DNA from: Lutibacter sp.
GTDB lineage: Bacteria; Bacteroidota; Bacteroidia; Flavobacteriales; Flavobacteriaceae
Direction of reading: 5' to 3'
NCBI GenBank assembly: GCA_021647265.1
Contig: JAKIVA010000001.1
Span: forward strand, 1-64,000
Length of the DNA stretch: 64,000 bases
In this document: in pieces, positions 9,477-18,926 of the stretch
How positions within the stretch are numbered: position 1 is the first letter of the stretch
How the letters are laid out: the number at the start of each line of letters is the position of its first letter
Notes under the pieces: model-generated
Seen by the model: only the letters and a program-made list of their open reading frames with translations
What the model was told of the DNA's origin: nothing
The model's database searches: none
Program-made: the position numbers and the translations under genes

Positions 9477-9617
9477 GGTGAACTTCCCCGTTGAGCCTGT
9501 CTGCCAACCTTTAGATTTGTAAAGTAAAGATTTTCTTATTTATTAAGTATTTTTACTTTACAAAAAAAATGGAGTGAACTTAACCTGCCAGCAAGGCAGG
9601 TTCAAGTTGATGAACAT
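9477..9617. repeat. Imperfect palindromic intergenic repeat
   Basis: The outer arms resemble each other as inverted copies (GTTGAGCCTG near 9492-9501, and the reverse complement of CAGGTTCAAG near 9597-9606). An inner inverted pair GTAAAGTAAA/TTTACTTTAC lies around 9519-9561. The right arm contains a 23-base palindrome at 9582-9604 that recurs at 51477-51499 with a different centre. It abuts the 3' end of the protease gene and may act as a terminator or be a small mobile repeat. Confidence 0.45.
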
Positions 9618-9624
9618 TTTAATC

Positions 9625-12600
9625 TTATTTTTTAATAACCTTTAACACAACTGGTTTGTCTAAATGTACTTTTGCAATATACAACCCTATTGGTTTATTT
9701 GCGATATTTAAACGTACTTTTCCATTTATTATTGGATATACCTTTCTTGAGATTAATTGTGAATTAATACTGTACAAACTTATTATGACTTCTTTATCTG
9801 ATACCGGTAAGGCTATCTCTAAAACACCACTTGTTGGATTTGGGTAGGCTACAATACCTTCTAGTAACACTATTGTTTTACTGTAAACCCCTTCACAAGT
9901 CTTTGAGGTTTTTACCTCTAATAAATCTCCGTGTTTTACGGCAACATTGAATACCGAGGAACTGGTCTCTAAGACCTCTTTGCCATTAACATAAATAATA
10001 AAAGGTGCAGTACCTTCTTCTATCGCTATTGTAGCTCGGTTTGAACTTACACTTGACTTACCTGATACCGTTATGCCTTGTTTTACCGCTACCTCAAAAC
10101 ATTGTTCATAGCTCTCGCCTGTGACTGTAATACAAAAACTATAGGTACCCGGTGCTAAACTATCAACGGTTAAACTATCTGTAAATGTATAAGCGGTGCC
10201 GTTGATTGTTACTGCATAACTCTGAGATGTTTGCGCAGTAATTATCATCTGCCCATTGTTCTTATCTGGGCACGTCTCGCTCACTACCTGAACACTAAAA
10301 TTGTCCTCGGGTAAGATGAAACATCCTGTAGCATCTACGGTCACTCCCGGGGTTGTATTTGGACACAAATCATTGCTATTTTGAACTCCATCACCGTCAT
10401 CATCTAATTGTCCGTTTGAACATCCATCTGAGTTAACAACCTCTCCTGCAGGTGTATTTGGGCATAAATCTACATTATCCAATACGCCATCACCGTCTGT
10501 ATCAGTAAGTATATGAACCCCACAAATTTCAATACTCCAACTTTCTATTTGGCCAACATCAGCAGGGCCTGAATCCACCACTTTTAAAATCCACACTCCA
10601 TATGATTCTTCATTATTAAAACTCGATAAACTTCCTTGAGGTGAAAATAACCCTGTGAAAGGAGCTATTCCTGAAGTAATTGGCGTTGTTGCTGCATCAT
10701 CAAAGATAGTATTCGTATAATTATCCCCCTCATCATTTCTGCTAGAAACTAAAACTATAGTGGTTCCTTTTGGACTTGTTAAAGTTAGTGTTAAATCACC
10801 AATCCACGGATGTGTAATATTAACCGTTACATTAACATCAGTAATTATTTTATTATCTACTAAGTTAATTCTTGAACTTATTCCCGTTGTATTATTATCA
10901 GGTATTGCTAATGGTGTATCCGTTGAATTATAAGGGTCACAAACTTCATTTGCAGTTGTAAAATTATAAACACTTGAAAAAATACTTTCACTACAGTCGT
11001 TTGTTGATTTAACTCTCCAAAAATAAGTTGTGTTCAGTTGAAGTAACAAAGGACTGTAAAAATTATCACTAACTGTAGCCGACTCAATAATTGTTGCAAA
11101 CGAATTATCTGTTGAGATTTCTAAGCCATAATTTAAGGCATTAACATCATTTTGCCAATTTAAAATATATGGTTTTAAAATACTTACAGCATTATTTTCT
11201 GGAGATACTAAAATAGGTGGTGCAATTGTTGATGAATAAACATCTAAAGTTACAGCTGTTGTTTTAGTAGTTGAAGAAGTAGCCGAAACACCTGTTACAG
11301 AAATAGTGTGATTCCCTATATTTGTATTACTTATACCACTTATCGTCATTTCAACTGTTGTGTTATCAACTGTTGCGGAAGTAGGGTTGAAAGTAACCGT
11401 TGTCCCTGTAGGATTATTTGAAGCTGAAAACGTAGTTTCTTCATTAAATCCTAAAAAAGTATTGTATGTAAATGTATAAACAGCATTATTAGGGTTGCAT
11501 ACTGCTACATTATTTGAAGTGAAATTCATAATAAATTCTGAAGCTTGAACGGTAATATCAGCAACGTTCATCGCATAAAATACATTCCCAACACTTTGAA
11601 TTTTTATTCTCGCTGTATTGGTTGTAATATTTGGAGTAATAATTTCGTGAGTGCCGTCATTTGCCACATTTGAAGCCAGCGTTATAGGATATGTAAATCC
11701 ACCATCTGTAGATAATAGAATATTTACTAACGTACAATTTATAGGAGAAACATTTGTATTGGCAACGTCCCAAGTAATAGTTTGTGCCGTTCCTGCATCC
11801 CAAGTTTCTATAGCGGCTTGCGAAGTTAATTTAAAAGGCCCAGAAGTTCCATCAACAGTTATCACTGTTTCTTCACTTGCTGTTTGACCTCCTACCACAT
11901 TATTATCTCTAACAGTTACTCCAAACCTCATAGTTCTTGCAACCGATGGTAAAACCTCCCAAGTAGATGATAAATTTCCAGCCACAACCGTATTTTGATT
12001 TGGAAAAAACCGCATTGAAGAAGTACTTGGCGCAACGGATCTAAAAGCTGGCCCTCCAGTAGCTGTCGATTCTAATGGGTGTAGTATAATTTCCGTATCT
12101 AATTGCTCCCAAGTATAAGTTAATGCATCATTCTCCGCATCTGTTGCTGTTGCATCCAATACAAAAGGAGTAGAAATTGGTATTGTATAGTTAGCCAATA
12201 CATTTAAAACAGGTGTATTATTGGCTGTAGAGGTTTCAGCTCCACAAGTACTATTCCCAGCAGTTATATTATCCCACATCTCTCTAATACTAACTAAGTG
12301 GAAATAAGCATCACTAAGATTTTGTACATTATTTGGAGCACAAATACCTGCATAAGCCATAATAGTTGATCCACTTCCAGGTTCTACTGCTGTTGCATCA
12401 TTTCTATTCCCTCCTCCGCAATTTCCTGAATCGGCGTTAAAGGTGTGGTGAGCCCCAAATTGGTGTCCCATTTCATGAGCTACAAAATCAATATCATATG
12501 GGTCTCCAATAGGATTGCTAGATCCTGTTATTCCTCTAGCCTTACCAGTGGTAGTACAAGGAGACCTTAACTGTGCCAAGCCTCCGCCACCAGTGCTAAA

Positions 12601-13548
12601 AGTATGTCCAATATCATAATTTGCTGTACCAATAGTTGTATCTATTACCGTTTGGCTTTCATCTATTAATTTACTAGCGTCATCATTTGTGAAATTATCA
12701 GTAGTGGCATCTAAAAATATAATATCTGTATTATTTGCCACAAGCACCATTGTTAATGCAACATCTCTTTCAAAAATAGCATTCACTCTAGTCATTGTAG
12801 CAACTATTGCAGATAATACTGCCCCTTTTTTTTCTGCATCAGTTGCAGTAGCACTTATTCCTTGATTTGTTAAATGAAATTGAGAATACTCACCTGTTGT
12901 AGCTACGGCTAATCTAAAAGTTCTTAAAATTCCATCATTCGCATTTTCAGCTTTAGCTGTTATATTTGATTGCTGAATTTTTGTTGTAGTTTTTACTTCT
13001 TCAACCTTACATTGAAACTGATCAACTTCTGGTAAACTCTTCTTCTTATAAACAATATATGACTGCTTGTTTGAAGTATAAGGATCAATATAAATTGATT
13101 GTTCTGTTTTTTGAAAAACTAGAGCGTGTAATCCCATAGAAGTTACACTAAACCTAACAACAGAATTAGGGTTACTAATGCTTTTCCCTATATAAGATCT
13201 GATATTTGGATATTTCTTTTGAAGAGCATCTTCTAAAATAGGAGTTTCAAAAATTTGGTATTTTTCAAATTTACCATTACCATTAGGAAAGCTTAAAACA
13301 ACTTTAGATTTTATTGATTTACTCTTTCTTTTAGGTGCATTTATTAACTCCTTTTCAAGCAAATTTAAATTTAAATTATATATTTCAAAATCTGTAGGAA
13401 TTGATTTCCTTTCAATTTTTTGAAATTTATTTTGTTCTGATTTAGAGTTCTTAGCCCATAAATCACCTGTATTTTGAGCTGATATCGAAAAAATTATTGA
13501 AAATAAAAAAAGTGTAAAAACGGCGTATTTATTATAAAGTTGCTTCAT
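9625..13548 (-). CDS. Reprolysin-like zinc metalloprotease with P domain and T9SS sorting domain
   Basis: A 1307-residue secreted protease. A signal peptide ends near residue 24 (IIFSISAQ), followed by a propeptide and a reprolysin/M12B-type catalytic domain at about 205-440. This carries the zinc motif HEMGHQFGAHH (about 357-367) and a downstream Met-turn-like STIMAYAGIC. Ig/fibronectin-like segments follow (about 450-870), then a proprotein-convertase P domain (about 870-1012: HPWIGDLTLTLTSPKGT), thrombospondin type-3 Ca-binding repeats (DTDGDGVLDNVDLCP) and a type A T9SS sorting domain (about 1235-1307: AYPNPTSGVLEI to VVLKVIKK). The last domain directs export through the type IX system and anchoring or release at the cell surface. 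No T9SS machinery gene is in the window. It is monocistronic and convergent with the lipoprotein locus. Confidence 0.93.
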   Translation of the reverse strand: MKQLYNKYAVFTLFLFSIIFSISAQNTGDLWAKNSKSEQNKFQKIERKSIPTDFEIYNLNLNLLEKELINAPKRKSKSIKSKVVLSFPNGNGKFEKYQIFETPILEDALQKKYPNIRSYIGKSISNPNSVVRFSVTSMGLHALVFQKTEQSIYIDPYTSNKQSYIVYKKKSLPEVDQFQCKVEEVKTTTKIQQSNITAKAENANDGILRTFRLAVATTGEYSQFHLTNQGISATATDAEKKGAVLSAIVATMTRVNAIFERDVALTMVLVANNTDIIFLDATTDNFTNDDASKLIDESQTVIDTTIGTANYDIGHTFSTGGGGLAQLRSPCTTTGKARGITGSSNPIGDPYDIDFVAHEMGHQFGAHHTFNADSGNCGGGNRNDATAVEPGSGSTIMAYAGICAPNNVQNLSDAYFHLVSIREMWDNITAGNSTCGAETSTANNTPVLNVLANYTIPISTPFVLDATATDAENDALTYTWEQLDTEIILHPLESTATGGPAFRSVAPSTSSMRFFPNQNTVVAGNLSSTWEVLPSVARTMRFGVTVRDNNVVGGQTASEETVITVDGTSGPFKLTSQAAIETWDAGTAQTITWDVANTNVSPINCTLVNILLSTDGGFTYPITLASNVANDGTHEIITPNITTNTARIKIQSVGNVFYAMNVADITVQASEFIMNFTSNNVAVCNPNNAVYTFTYNTFLGFNEETTFSASNNPTGTTVTFNPTSATVDNTTVEMTISGISNTNIGNHTISVTGVSATSSTTKTTAVTLDVYSSTIAPPILVSPENNAVSILKPYILNWQNDVNALNYGLEISTDNSFATIIESATVSDNFYSPLLLQLNTTYFWRVKSTNDCSESIFSSVYNFTTANEVCDPYNSTDTPLAIPDNNTTGISSRINLVDNKIITDVNVTVNITHPWIGDLTLTLTSPKGTTIVLVSSRNDEGDNYTNTIFDDAATTPITSGIAPFTGLFSPQGSLSSFNNEESYGVWILKVVDSGPADVGQIESWSIEICGVHILTDTDGDGVLDNVDLCPNTPAGEVVNSDGCSNGQLDDDGDGVQNSNDLCPNTTPGVTVDATGCFILPEDNFSVQVVSETCPDKNNGQMIITAQTSQSYAVTINGTAYTFTDSLTVDSLAPGTYSFCITVTGESYEQCFEVAVKQGITVSGKSSVSSNRATIAIEEGTAPFIIYVNGKEVLETSSSVFNVAVKHGDLLEVKTSKTCEGVYSKTIVLLEGIVAYPNPTSGVLEIALPVSDKEVIISLYSINSQLISRKVYPIINGKVRLNIANKPIGLYIAKVHLDKPVVLKVIKK

Positions 13549-13653
13549 AAATTTTTATAGTTGGGGCACAATTAGTAGGTACAAATATAAAATATTTTAT
13601 TTGAGGTACAATATAATAGAAATATATAACAATGTTTTTTAATTAAATAAAGT

Positions 13654-13661
13654 ATTTTTGC
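13654..13661 (+). promoter_or_regulatory. -7 box for ribF
   Basis: TATTTTTG matches TAnnTTTG and lies 32 bp before the TTG start of ribF, in the divergent gap with the protease gene. A matching TTG at -33 is not evident. Confidence 0.4.
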
Positions 13662-13693
13662 AAACTCATTATAACTTAATACCATTTTAACTT

Positions 13694-14632
13694 TTGGAAA
13701 TTTTTAACGATTTATCTACTTACAAATCAACAAAAAAAACTTTTGTTACTATTGGCACCTTTGACGGTGTACATATTGGCCATCAAAAAGTGCTTAAAAA
13801 TTTAGTGAAAAATGCCAAAATTAATAATGCTGCACCTTTACTGTTAACCTTTTTCCCTCATCCAAGAATGGTTTTAGAAAAGGATAAAGAAATTAAATTA
13901 ATTAACACTATTGATGAAAGAATTAGCTTGTTAAAAAAAACAGGATTAAAATTTTTAATCATACAAAAATTTACAAAAGAGTATGCAAATAAAACAGCGC
14001 TAAATTTTGTAAAAAATATTTTGGTAGATAAATTAAATATCTCAAAATTAATAATTGGATATGATCATCAATTTGGGAAAAACAGAGAGGGTGATTTTAG
14101 TCAGTTACAAGAATATGGGCAACAATTTAATTTTACTGTAGAAGAAATATCACAACTTAATATTGATTCAATAGCAGTAAGCTCAACTAAAATTAGAAAA
14201 GCTATTGAAGAAGGAGAAATAGAAAAGGCAAACAACTATTTAGGTTACCATTTTATGATAACTGGTGAAGTTGTTAAAGGGAGAAATTTAGGTGAAAAAA
14301 TAGGATTCCCTACTGCCAATTTAAATGTTAGTGAAACTTATAAATTAATACCTAAAACGGGAGCGTACATTGTTAAGTCTGAAATTGAAAACAATACTAT
14401 TTTCGGGATGATGAATATAGGGTATAGACCTACTGTTAGCGGTAAACACCAAACTATTGAAATTCATTTTTTTGATTTTAATAAAGACTTGTACCATAAA
14501 ACTATTCAGGTAGATGTACTGAAATTTTTACGTAATGAACAAAAATTTGATTCTGTTGAAAAACTAAAAAACCAACTGCAAAAAGACAAACAAAAATCTT
14601 TAAAGTATATTAACGGCTTGCTTTTTGATTAA
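13694..14632 (+). CDS. ribF: Bifunctional riboflavin kinase / FAD synthetase
   Basis: A 312-residue enzyme that phosphorylates riboflavin to FMN and adenylylates FMN to FAD. The N-terminal nucleotidyltransferase domain carries TIGTFDGVHIGHQ (about residues 19-31, the HxGH-type motif) and the SSTKIR motif (about 175). The C-terminal riboflavin kinase domain carries GRNLGEKIGFPTANL with the GxPTAN signature. The start is a TTG codon; the residues after it (MEIFNDL) fit the usual N-terminus and no in-frame ATG precedes the FAD synthetase motif. A small lipoprotein gene follows after 21 bp. Confidence 0.95.
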   Translation: MEIFNDLSTYKSTKKTFVTIGTFDGVHIGHQKVLKNLVKNAKINNAAPLLLTFFPHPRMVLEKDKEIKLINTIDERISLLKKTGLKFLIIQKFTKEYANKTALNFVKNILVDKLNISKLIIGYDHQFGKNREGDFSQLQEYGQQFNFTVEEISQLNIDSIAVSSTKIRKAIEEGEIEKANNYLGYHFMITGEVVKGRNLGEKIGFPTANLNVSETYKLIPKTGAYIVKSEIENNTIFGMMNIGYRPTVSGKHQTIEIHFFDFNKDLYHKTIQVDVLKFLRNEQKFDSVEKLKNQLQKDKQKSLKYINGLLFD

Positions 14633-14653
14633 CACTAAATATAACATCTGTTT

Positions 14654-15193
14654 ATGAAAGCTTTTTTACCAATAATTTTTATGCTGTTTATCTCTTGTAA
14701 ATCAACTCAAAAAATAAATAAAGTGAATGAGTCTATTATTATAACTGCCGAGAATTGTCCCAATAACGGTGTGTGTATGTTAGAGTTAATTCCAAATAAA
14801 TCATTGATATTTAAAACAGATGAATTCGGTAATTTATACCCTGTAATTTCAGAAGGCGAAAAAACAATTTTAAAATATACTTACAAAAGAAATCCGATTT
14901 CCAAAACACAAGATAGTGATTACACAGAAATTGTTTACGCTGAATTGGGTAAAAATATTACAAAAACAACATTAACTAGTGAAAACCTTCAAACTATAAA
15001 ATTATATTTTGGGCGTTTGTGTTTTTGCAAAGGAGAAACGGGTTATTACCCTATTAAAAATGGAAATTTCAAAATATCTGAACTCACTAAAAATTCCTTC
15101 AAAATAGATTTTGAATTTACTATAAAAGAAGTTCCTCAAATAGTTTCAAAAATTAGTGAAACGGTTTCTTTAAAATCAAATGCAACTAATTAG
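14654..15193 (+). CDS. Small lipoprotein of unknown function
   Basis: A 179-residue protein with lipoprotein signal MKAFLPIIFMLFISC (Cys 15). The mature part is predicted to be beta-rich and contains four cysteines in two clusters (AENCPNNGVCMLELIP and GRLCFCKGETGYY), which could form disulfides in the periplasm. I do not recognise a named family. It lies 21 bp behind ribF and 53 bp before serS, which has its own promoter, so it is probably the second gene of a ribF transcript. Confidence 0.75.
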   Translation: MKAFLPIIFMLFISCKSTQKINKVNESIIITAENCPNNGVCMLELIPNKSLIFKTDEFGNLYPVISEGEKTILKYTYKRNPISKTQDSDYTEIVYAELGKNITKTTLTSENLQTIKLYFGRLCFCKGETGYYPIKNGNFKISELTKNSFKIDFEFTIKEVPQIVSKISETVSLKSNATN

Positions 15194-15222
15194 TTGCTTT
15201 TAACTTCAATTTATTAAATTTG
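15194..15222 (+). promoter_or_regulatory. Bacteroidetes-type promoter for serS
   Basis: TTG at 15194-15196, an 18-base spacer, then TAAATTTG at 15215-15222 form a full match to the TTG-N17-20-TAnnTTTG consensus. The ATG of serS follows at 15247. Confidence 0.65.
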
Positions 15223-15246
15223 CTTTTCAATTAAAGGAAAGGAACA

Positions 15247-16521
15247 ATGTTACAAGTAGCGTTTATTAGAGAAAACAAAGAGATTGTTTTAGAGGGTTTA
15301 GCAAAAAGAAATTTAAAAAATGCCAAAGAATTAGTTAACAAAACTATACTGGCAGATGAAGAAAGAAGAACAATTCAAACAGAATTAGACGCAGTTTTAG
15401 CTGAATCAAATAAATTATCAAAAGATATTGGTCTGTTATTTAAATCTGGCGAACGTCAAAAAGCAGAAATTTTAAAGCAAAAAACGGTTCAGTTAAAAGA
15501 AAAATCAAAAGAATTAACAGAGAGTTTACAAAACAAAGTAACTGAATTACAAGAATTATTATATTTAATTCCAAATATTCCTAATAAAATTGTTCCTAGA
15601 GGCACATCAGAAGAAGACAATGAAACAACTTTTCAAGAAGGAGAAATTCCTAAATTACACAAAGGGGCTTTACCACATTGGGAGCTTGCAAAAAAATATG
15701 ATATTATAGATTTTGAACTGGGAAATAAAATTACTGGTGCTGGTTTTCCTGTTTACAAAGGAAAAGGAGCCAAGCTACAAAGAGCTTTAATTAATTATTT
15801 TTTAGATAAAAATACAAGTGCTGGATACGATGAAGTTCAAGTACCTTATTTAGTTAATGAAGCATCTGGCTTTGGAACTGGACAACTGCCCGATAAAGAA
15901 GGACAAATGTATCATGATGCACAAGATAATTTATATTTAATTCCTACTGCTGAAGTTCCTGTTACCAACATTTTTAGAGATGTTATTTTAAAAGAAGATG
16001 AATTTCCTATTTGTAAAACAGCCTATACACCTTGTTTTAGACGTGAAGCTGGTTCATATGGGGCACACGTTCGTGGTTTAAATAGGTTGCATCAGTTTGA
16101 CAAGGTAGAAATTGTTAGAATTGAACACCCTAATAGATCTTATGAAGCATTAGATAATATGGTAAACCATGTAAAAGGTATTTTGCAAGAACTAAAATTA
16201 CCGTACAGAATTTTACGTTTATGCGGTGGTGATATTGGATTTACCTCTGCGTTAACATACGATTTTGAAGTATTTTCTACGGCGCAAGATCGTTGGTTGG
16301 AGGTTAGTTCTGTATCGAATTTTGAAACGTTTCAAGCAAACCGCTTAAAACTTCGCTTTAAGAATAGTGAAGGGAAAAGTGAATTGGCACACACATTAAA
16401 TGGGAGCTCTTTAGCATTACCCCGTATTTTGGCTAGTTTATTAGAAAATTACCAAACACCTGAAGGAATTAAAATTCCAGCTGTTTTAATACCATATTGT
16501 GGCTTTGAACTAATTAATTAG
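15247..16521 (+). CDS. serS: Serine--tRNA ligase
   Basis: A 424-residue class II aminoacyl-tRNA synthetase that charges tRNA-Ser and tRNA-Sec-type acceptors with serine. The N-terminal long coiled coil (about residues 25-105) that binds the tRNA variable arm is present. The class II motifs follow: motif 2 around TPCFRREAGSYG (about 260), and motif 3 around LNGSSLALPRILASLLENYQ (about 385-405). The serine-binding TAEVP is near 236. Length is normal. The start is the first ATG after the promoter at 15194-15222, preceded by AAAGGAAAGGAAC, one of the few purine-rich leaders in this window. Confidence 0.97.
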   Translation: MLQVAFIRENKEIVLEGLAKRNLKNAKELVNKTILADEERRTIQTELDAVLAESNKLSKDIGLLFKSGERQKAEILKQKTVQLKEKSKELTESLQNKVTELQELLYLIPNIPNKIVPRGTSEEDNETTFQEGEIPKLHKGALPHWELAKKYDIIDFELGNKITGAGFPVYKGKGAKLQRALINYFLDKNTSAGYDEVQVPYLVNEASGFGTGQLPDKEGQMYHDAQDNLYLIPTAEVPVTNIFRDVILKEDEFPICKTAYTPCFRREAGSYGAHVRGLNRLHQFDKVEIVRIEHPNRSYEALDNMVNHVKGILQELKLPYRILRLCGGDIGFTSALTYDFEVFSTAQDRWLEVSSVSNFETFQANRLKLRFKNSEGKSELAHTLNGSSLALPRILASLLENYQTPEGIKIPAVLIPYCGFELIN

Positions 16522-16654
16522 CACTTACTGTAATCATTTTTTTATAATTATTCATTTCAATTAAGGCATCAAAATAGTTGTTTATTTGTCCTTTTTTCAT
16601 GAATTGTAATGCTTTCTTTTTTGCAGTTTCGTATTGTTTAATTAATTCTTTCAT
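16514..16654 (-). CDS. 46-residue basic protein of unknown function
   Basis: The ATG at 16654-16652 opens a 46-codon frame beginning MKELIKQYETAKKKALQFMK and ending KKMITVSAN. Its stop overlaps the last codons of convergent serS by 8 bp. The product is predicted to be mostly helical, Lys-rich and soluble, with no signal peptide or membrane segment. Coding is supported by a clean start and stop, sensible codon use, and a sigma-54-like promoter placed so that the leader is about 20 nt (16685-16702). I do not recognise the family. A homology search in other Flavobacteriia would decide whether it is conserved. Confidence 0.6.
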   Translation of the reverse strand: MKELIKQYETAKKKALQFMKKGQINNYFDALIEMNNYKKMITVSAN

Positions 16655-16684
16655 TTTGTAAAATTTAGTTGTTCTTTTTCATAT

Positions 16685-16702
16685 AGACAACTTCCGTGCC
16701 AA
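16685..16702 (-). promoter_or_regulatory. Sigma-54 (RpoN)-like promoter for the 46-residue gene
   Basis: The minus strand reads TTGGCACGGAAGTTGTCT. The sigma-54 consensus is YTGGCACGRNNNTTGCW. The -24 half (TGGCACG) is perfect and the 10-base distance between the GG and the -12 dinucleotide is exact; at -12 it has GT in place of GC. The predicted transcript starts near 16675, about 20 nt before the ATG. I saw no matching enhancer-binding protein gene in this window. Confidence 0.6.
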
Positions 16703-16790
16703 AATGTTACAAGGCTTGTTCAAGAATAAGTTCATTTTATAAAAACTTTAACACTTGTTTGGTTATCTTTGGCTTAGTTAAAAATAGTAT

Positions 16791-18566
16791 ATGCGTAAAT
16801 TATTATTGATAATATTTTGTTGTTTTTCTTTGCAGTTTTATGCCCAAGAACAGCAACTTGCATTGCAATATTTTAGAAATGGTAATTATGAAAAAGCAGC
16901 ATCTTTTTATAAAATTTTACACAAGAAACATCCTTACAACACTAGCTATACTAACTATTTAATTGATTGCTATCAACAATTAGAAAAATTTGAAGAAGTA
17001 AAAACTATTATAAATAATCAACTAAAAAAATTTCCAAATCAAGAGTATTTATACGTTAAATTGGGCTATAACTACCAATTACAACACCTACAAGAAAAGG
17101 CTACTTTAAACTATCAAAAAGCCCTAAAAGCAATTGAAAAAAAACCAACTACAGGTTACTCAATTGGAAAAACTTTTCAAAATAGTAATTTGTTAAACTA
17201 CGCTTTACTTTCCTACAAAAAGGCTATGAAATTAAATCCTTCATTAAATTATTATTTTCAAATAGCTACTATTTATGGTGAAAAAGCAGAAATAGAAAAT
17301 ATGTTTAATACATATTTAGATTTAGTTGCTAACAACAACAATTACCTGCCAATTACAAAGAATTACATCGGGAAATTTATTACCAATGATGCTGAAAATA
17401 AATACAATATTTTATTGAAAAACATATTGCTAAAACATTTACAAAACAATCCAAAAAGCAGCTGGAACAAATTATTGAGTTGGCTTTTTATACAACAAAA
17501 AGAGTATACCAAAGCACTAATACAAGAGAAGGCGCTGTATAAAAGGAATTTAGGCAACCTACAAAACATAATTGAAATTGGAGAAATTGCATTTCAAAAT
17601 AATAGCTATGAAGCTTCAAGAAAATGCTTTAATTATGTTGTAGAAAACACAAATGATATAGAGACTGAATTAATTTCAAAATTATATTTATTAGAAATTG
17701 ACATTAAAACAAATACAACAATTGAAATTATTGAAACTAAATTTAAACAACTATTTAACCAATATGGTAAAAATACTGAAACAGCAAGCATACAAGTTAA
17801 ATATGCTGAATTTTTAGCCTTTAAAAAAAATGAGCCACAAAAAGCCATTTCAATTTTAAATGAAGTATTAAAATTACCTTTAAATAAATTTCAAAAGGGT
17901 AAAATAAAAACAACATTGGCCGATATTTTAGTATTTAGCAATAAATTTAATAGTGCTTTAATTTACTATACTCAAGTTCAAAACAATTTAAAAAATCATG
18001 TCATCGGGCAAACAGCACGATTTAAAATTGCACAAACTTCTTATTTTAAAGGTGATTTTGATTGGGCTCAGTCACAATTGAAAGTATTAAAAAATTCCAC
18101 CTCACAACTCATTGCTAATGATGCTCTGGATTTAAACCTTTTAATAACTGATAACACTGTAAAAGACAGTTTAAAAATTGCTTTAAAAAAATATGCTATT
18201 GCAGATTTACTTTCATATCAACATAAAAATCAACAGGCAATAGATACCTTACAGGTGATTTTAGAAAATTACAAAGGGCATCCTATTGAAGATGAAGCGC
18301 TGTTTAAACAAGCTAAACTTTATGAAAACTTAAATAATTTTGATAAAGCGGAAAACAATTATTTACAAATTATAAATTTAAATAAAGATGATATTCTAGT
18401 TGATGATACTGTTTATTTTTTAGCAGAATTATACTTGAATAAATTAAACGATATTGAAAAAGCTAAAGAATATTACCAAAAAATTATTTTTGAGTTTCCC
18501 TCTAGTATTTATTTAGTTGATGCTCGCAAAAAATATAGAAAATTAAGGGGAGACCTCATAAATTAA
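16791..18566 (+). CDS. Exported tetratricopeptide-repeat protein
   Basis: A 591-residue protein with a signal peptide (about 1-18, ending LQFYAQ). It consists almost entirely of helical TPR units from about 25 to 590; examples are LQYFRNGNYEKAASFYKIL near the N-terminus and AENNYLQIINL / AKEYYQKIIFEFPSS near the C-terminus, with the typical A/G-8, Y-11, A-20 spacing. TPR arrays are protein-binding scaffolds, so this is likely a periplasmic assembly or interaction platform; no enzymatic domain is visible. It has a -7 box TATCTTTG at 16764-16771 and is followed 24 bp later by the DUF4286 and rsmA genes. Confidence 0.88.
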   Translation: MRKLLLIIFCCFSLQFYAQEQQLALQYFRNGNYEKAASFYKILHKKHPYNTSYTNYLIDCYQQLEKFEEVKTIINNQLKKFPNQEYLYVKLGYNYQLQHLQEKATLNYQKALKAIEKKPTTGYSIGKTFQNSNLLNYALLSYKKAMKLNPSLNYYFQIATIYGEKAEIENMFNTYLDLVANNNNYLPITKNYIGKFITNDAENKYNILLKNILLKHLQNNPKSSWNKLLSWLFIQQKEYTKALIQEKALYKRNLGNLQNIIEIGEIAFQNNSYEASRKCFNYVVENTNDIETELISKLYLLEIDIKTNTTIEIIETKFKQLFNQYGKNTETASIQVKYAEFLAFKKNEPQKAISILNEVLKLPLNKFQKGKIKTTLADILVFSNKFNSALIYYTQVQNNLKNHVIGQTARFKIAQTSYFKGDFDWAQSQLKVLKNSTSQLIANDALDLNLLITDNTVKDSLKIALKKYAIADLLSYQHKNQQAIDTLQVILENYKGHPIEDEALFKQAKLYENLNNFDKAENNYLQIINLNKDDILVDDTVYFLAELYLNKLNDIEKAKEYYQKIIFEFPSSIYLVDARKKYRKLRGDLIN

Positions 18567-18590
18567 CAATTTTACTTATTCAATAAAACT

Positions 18591-18923
18591 ATGTATATAT
18601 ACAACGTTACAACAAATATTGATGAATCTATTAAAAATGAATGGTTAAAATGGATGAAAGAAAAACATATTCCTAATATGCTTGCAACAGGTAAATTTAG
18701 CCATGCTAAAATGAGCCAAGTTATGATTCAAGAAGAAATGGGTGGTGTTACTTTTTCTGTGCAATACACAACTGACAGTTTAGAAACGTTACAAAAATAT
18801 TACAAAGAAAATGCATCTCAATTACGCAATGAAACAATAGCTTTATTTAATAACAAAATAGTTTCTTTTAGAACTGAATTAAAAGTAATTAGCGAACAAT
18901 TTAGTATGAGTGTAAAAAACTAA
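18591..18923 (+). CDS. DUF4286 family protein
   Basis: A 110-residue cytoplasmic protein with the features of DUF4286, a Bacteroidetes family with a ferredoxin-like/dimeric alpha-beta-barrel look. It starts MYIYNVTTNIDESI, followed by WLKWMKEKHIPNMLATGKF, and a central strand FSVQYTTDSLETLQKYY. The function is unknown. It sits 24 bp after the TPR gene and 3 bp before rsmA, so all three are likely one transcript. Gene order next to rsmA and mgtE may point to a housekeeping role, but nothing in the sequence defines one. Confidence 0.85.
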   Translation: MYIYNVTTNIDESIKNEWLKWMKEKHIPNMLATGKFSHAKMSQVMIQEEMGGVTFSVQYTTDSLETLQKYYKENASQLRNETIALFNNKIVSFRTELKVISEQFSMSVKN

Positions 18924-18926
18924 TTT

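Larger units (their letters stand above)
8938..9624. other. 687-bp gene-poor stretch with remnants, hairpins and palindromes
   Basis: No intact gene is visible between the lipoprotein and the convergent protease. In order the stretch holds the terminator at 8961-8992; a short frame ending at 9217 that may be a very decayed repeat end (YDGEIFYQLKF then stop); a hairpin with AAATCTAAC/GTTAGATTT arms near 9229-9269; a clear remnant of the lipoprotein 3' end at 9313-9360; a second terminator at 9387-9427; and an imperfect palindromic repeat at about 9477-9617. It reads as a graveyard of partial duplications. Confidence 0.55.
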
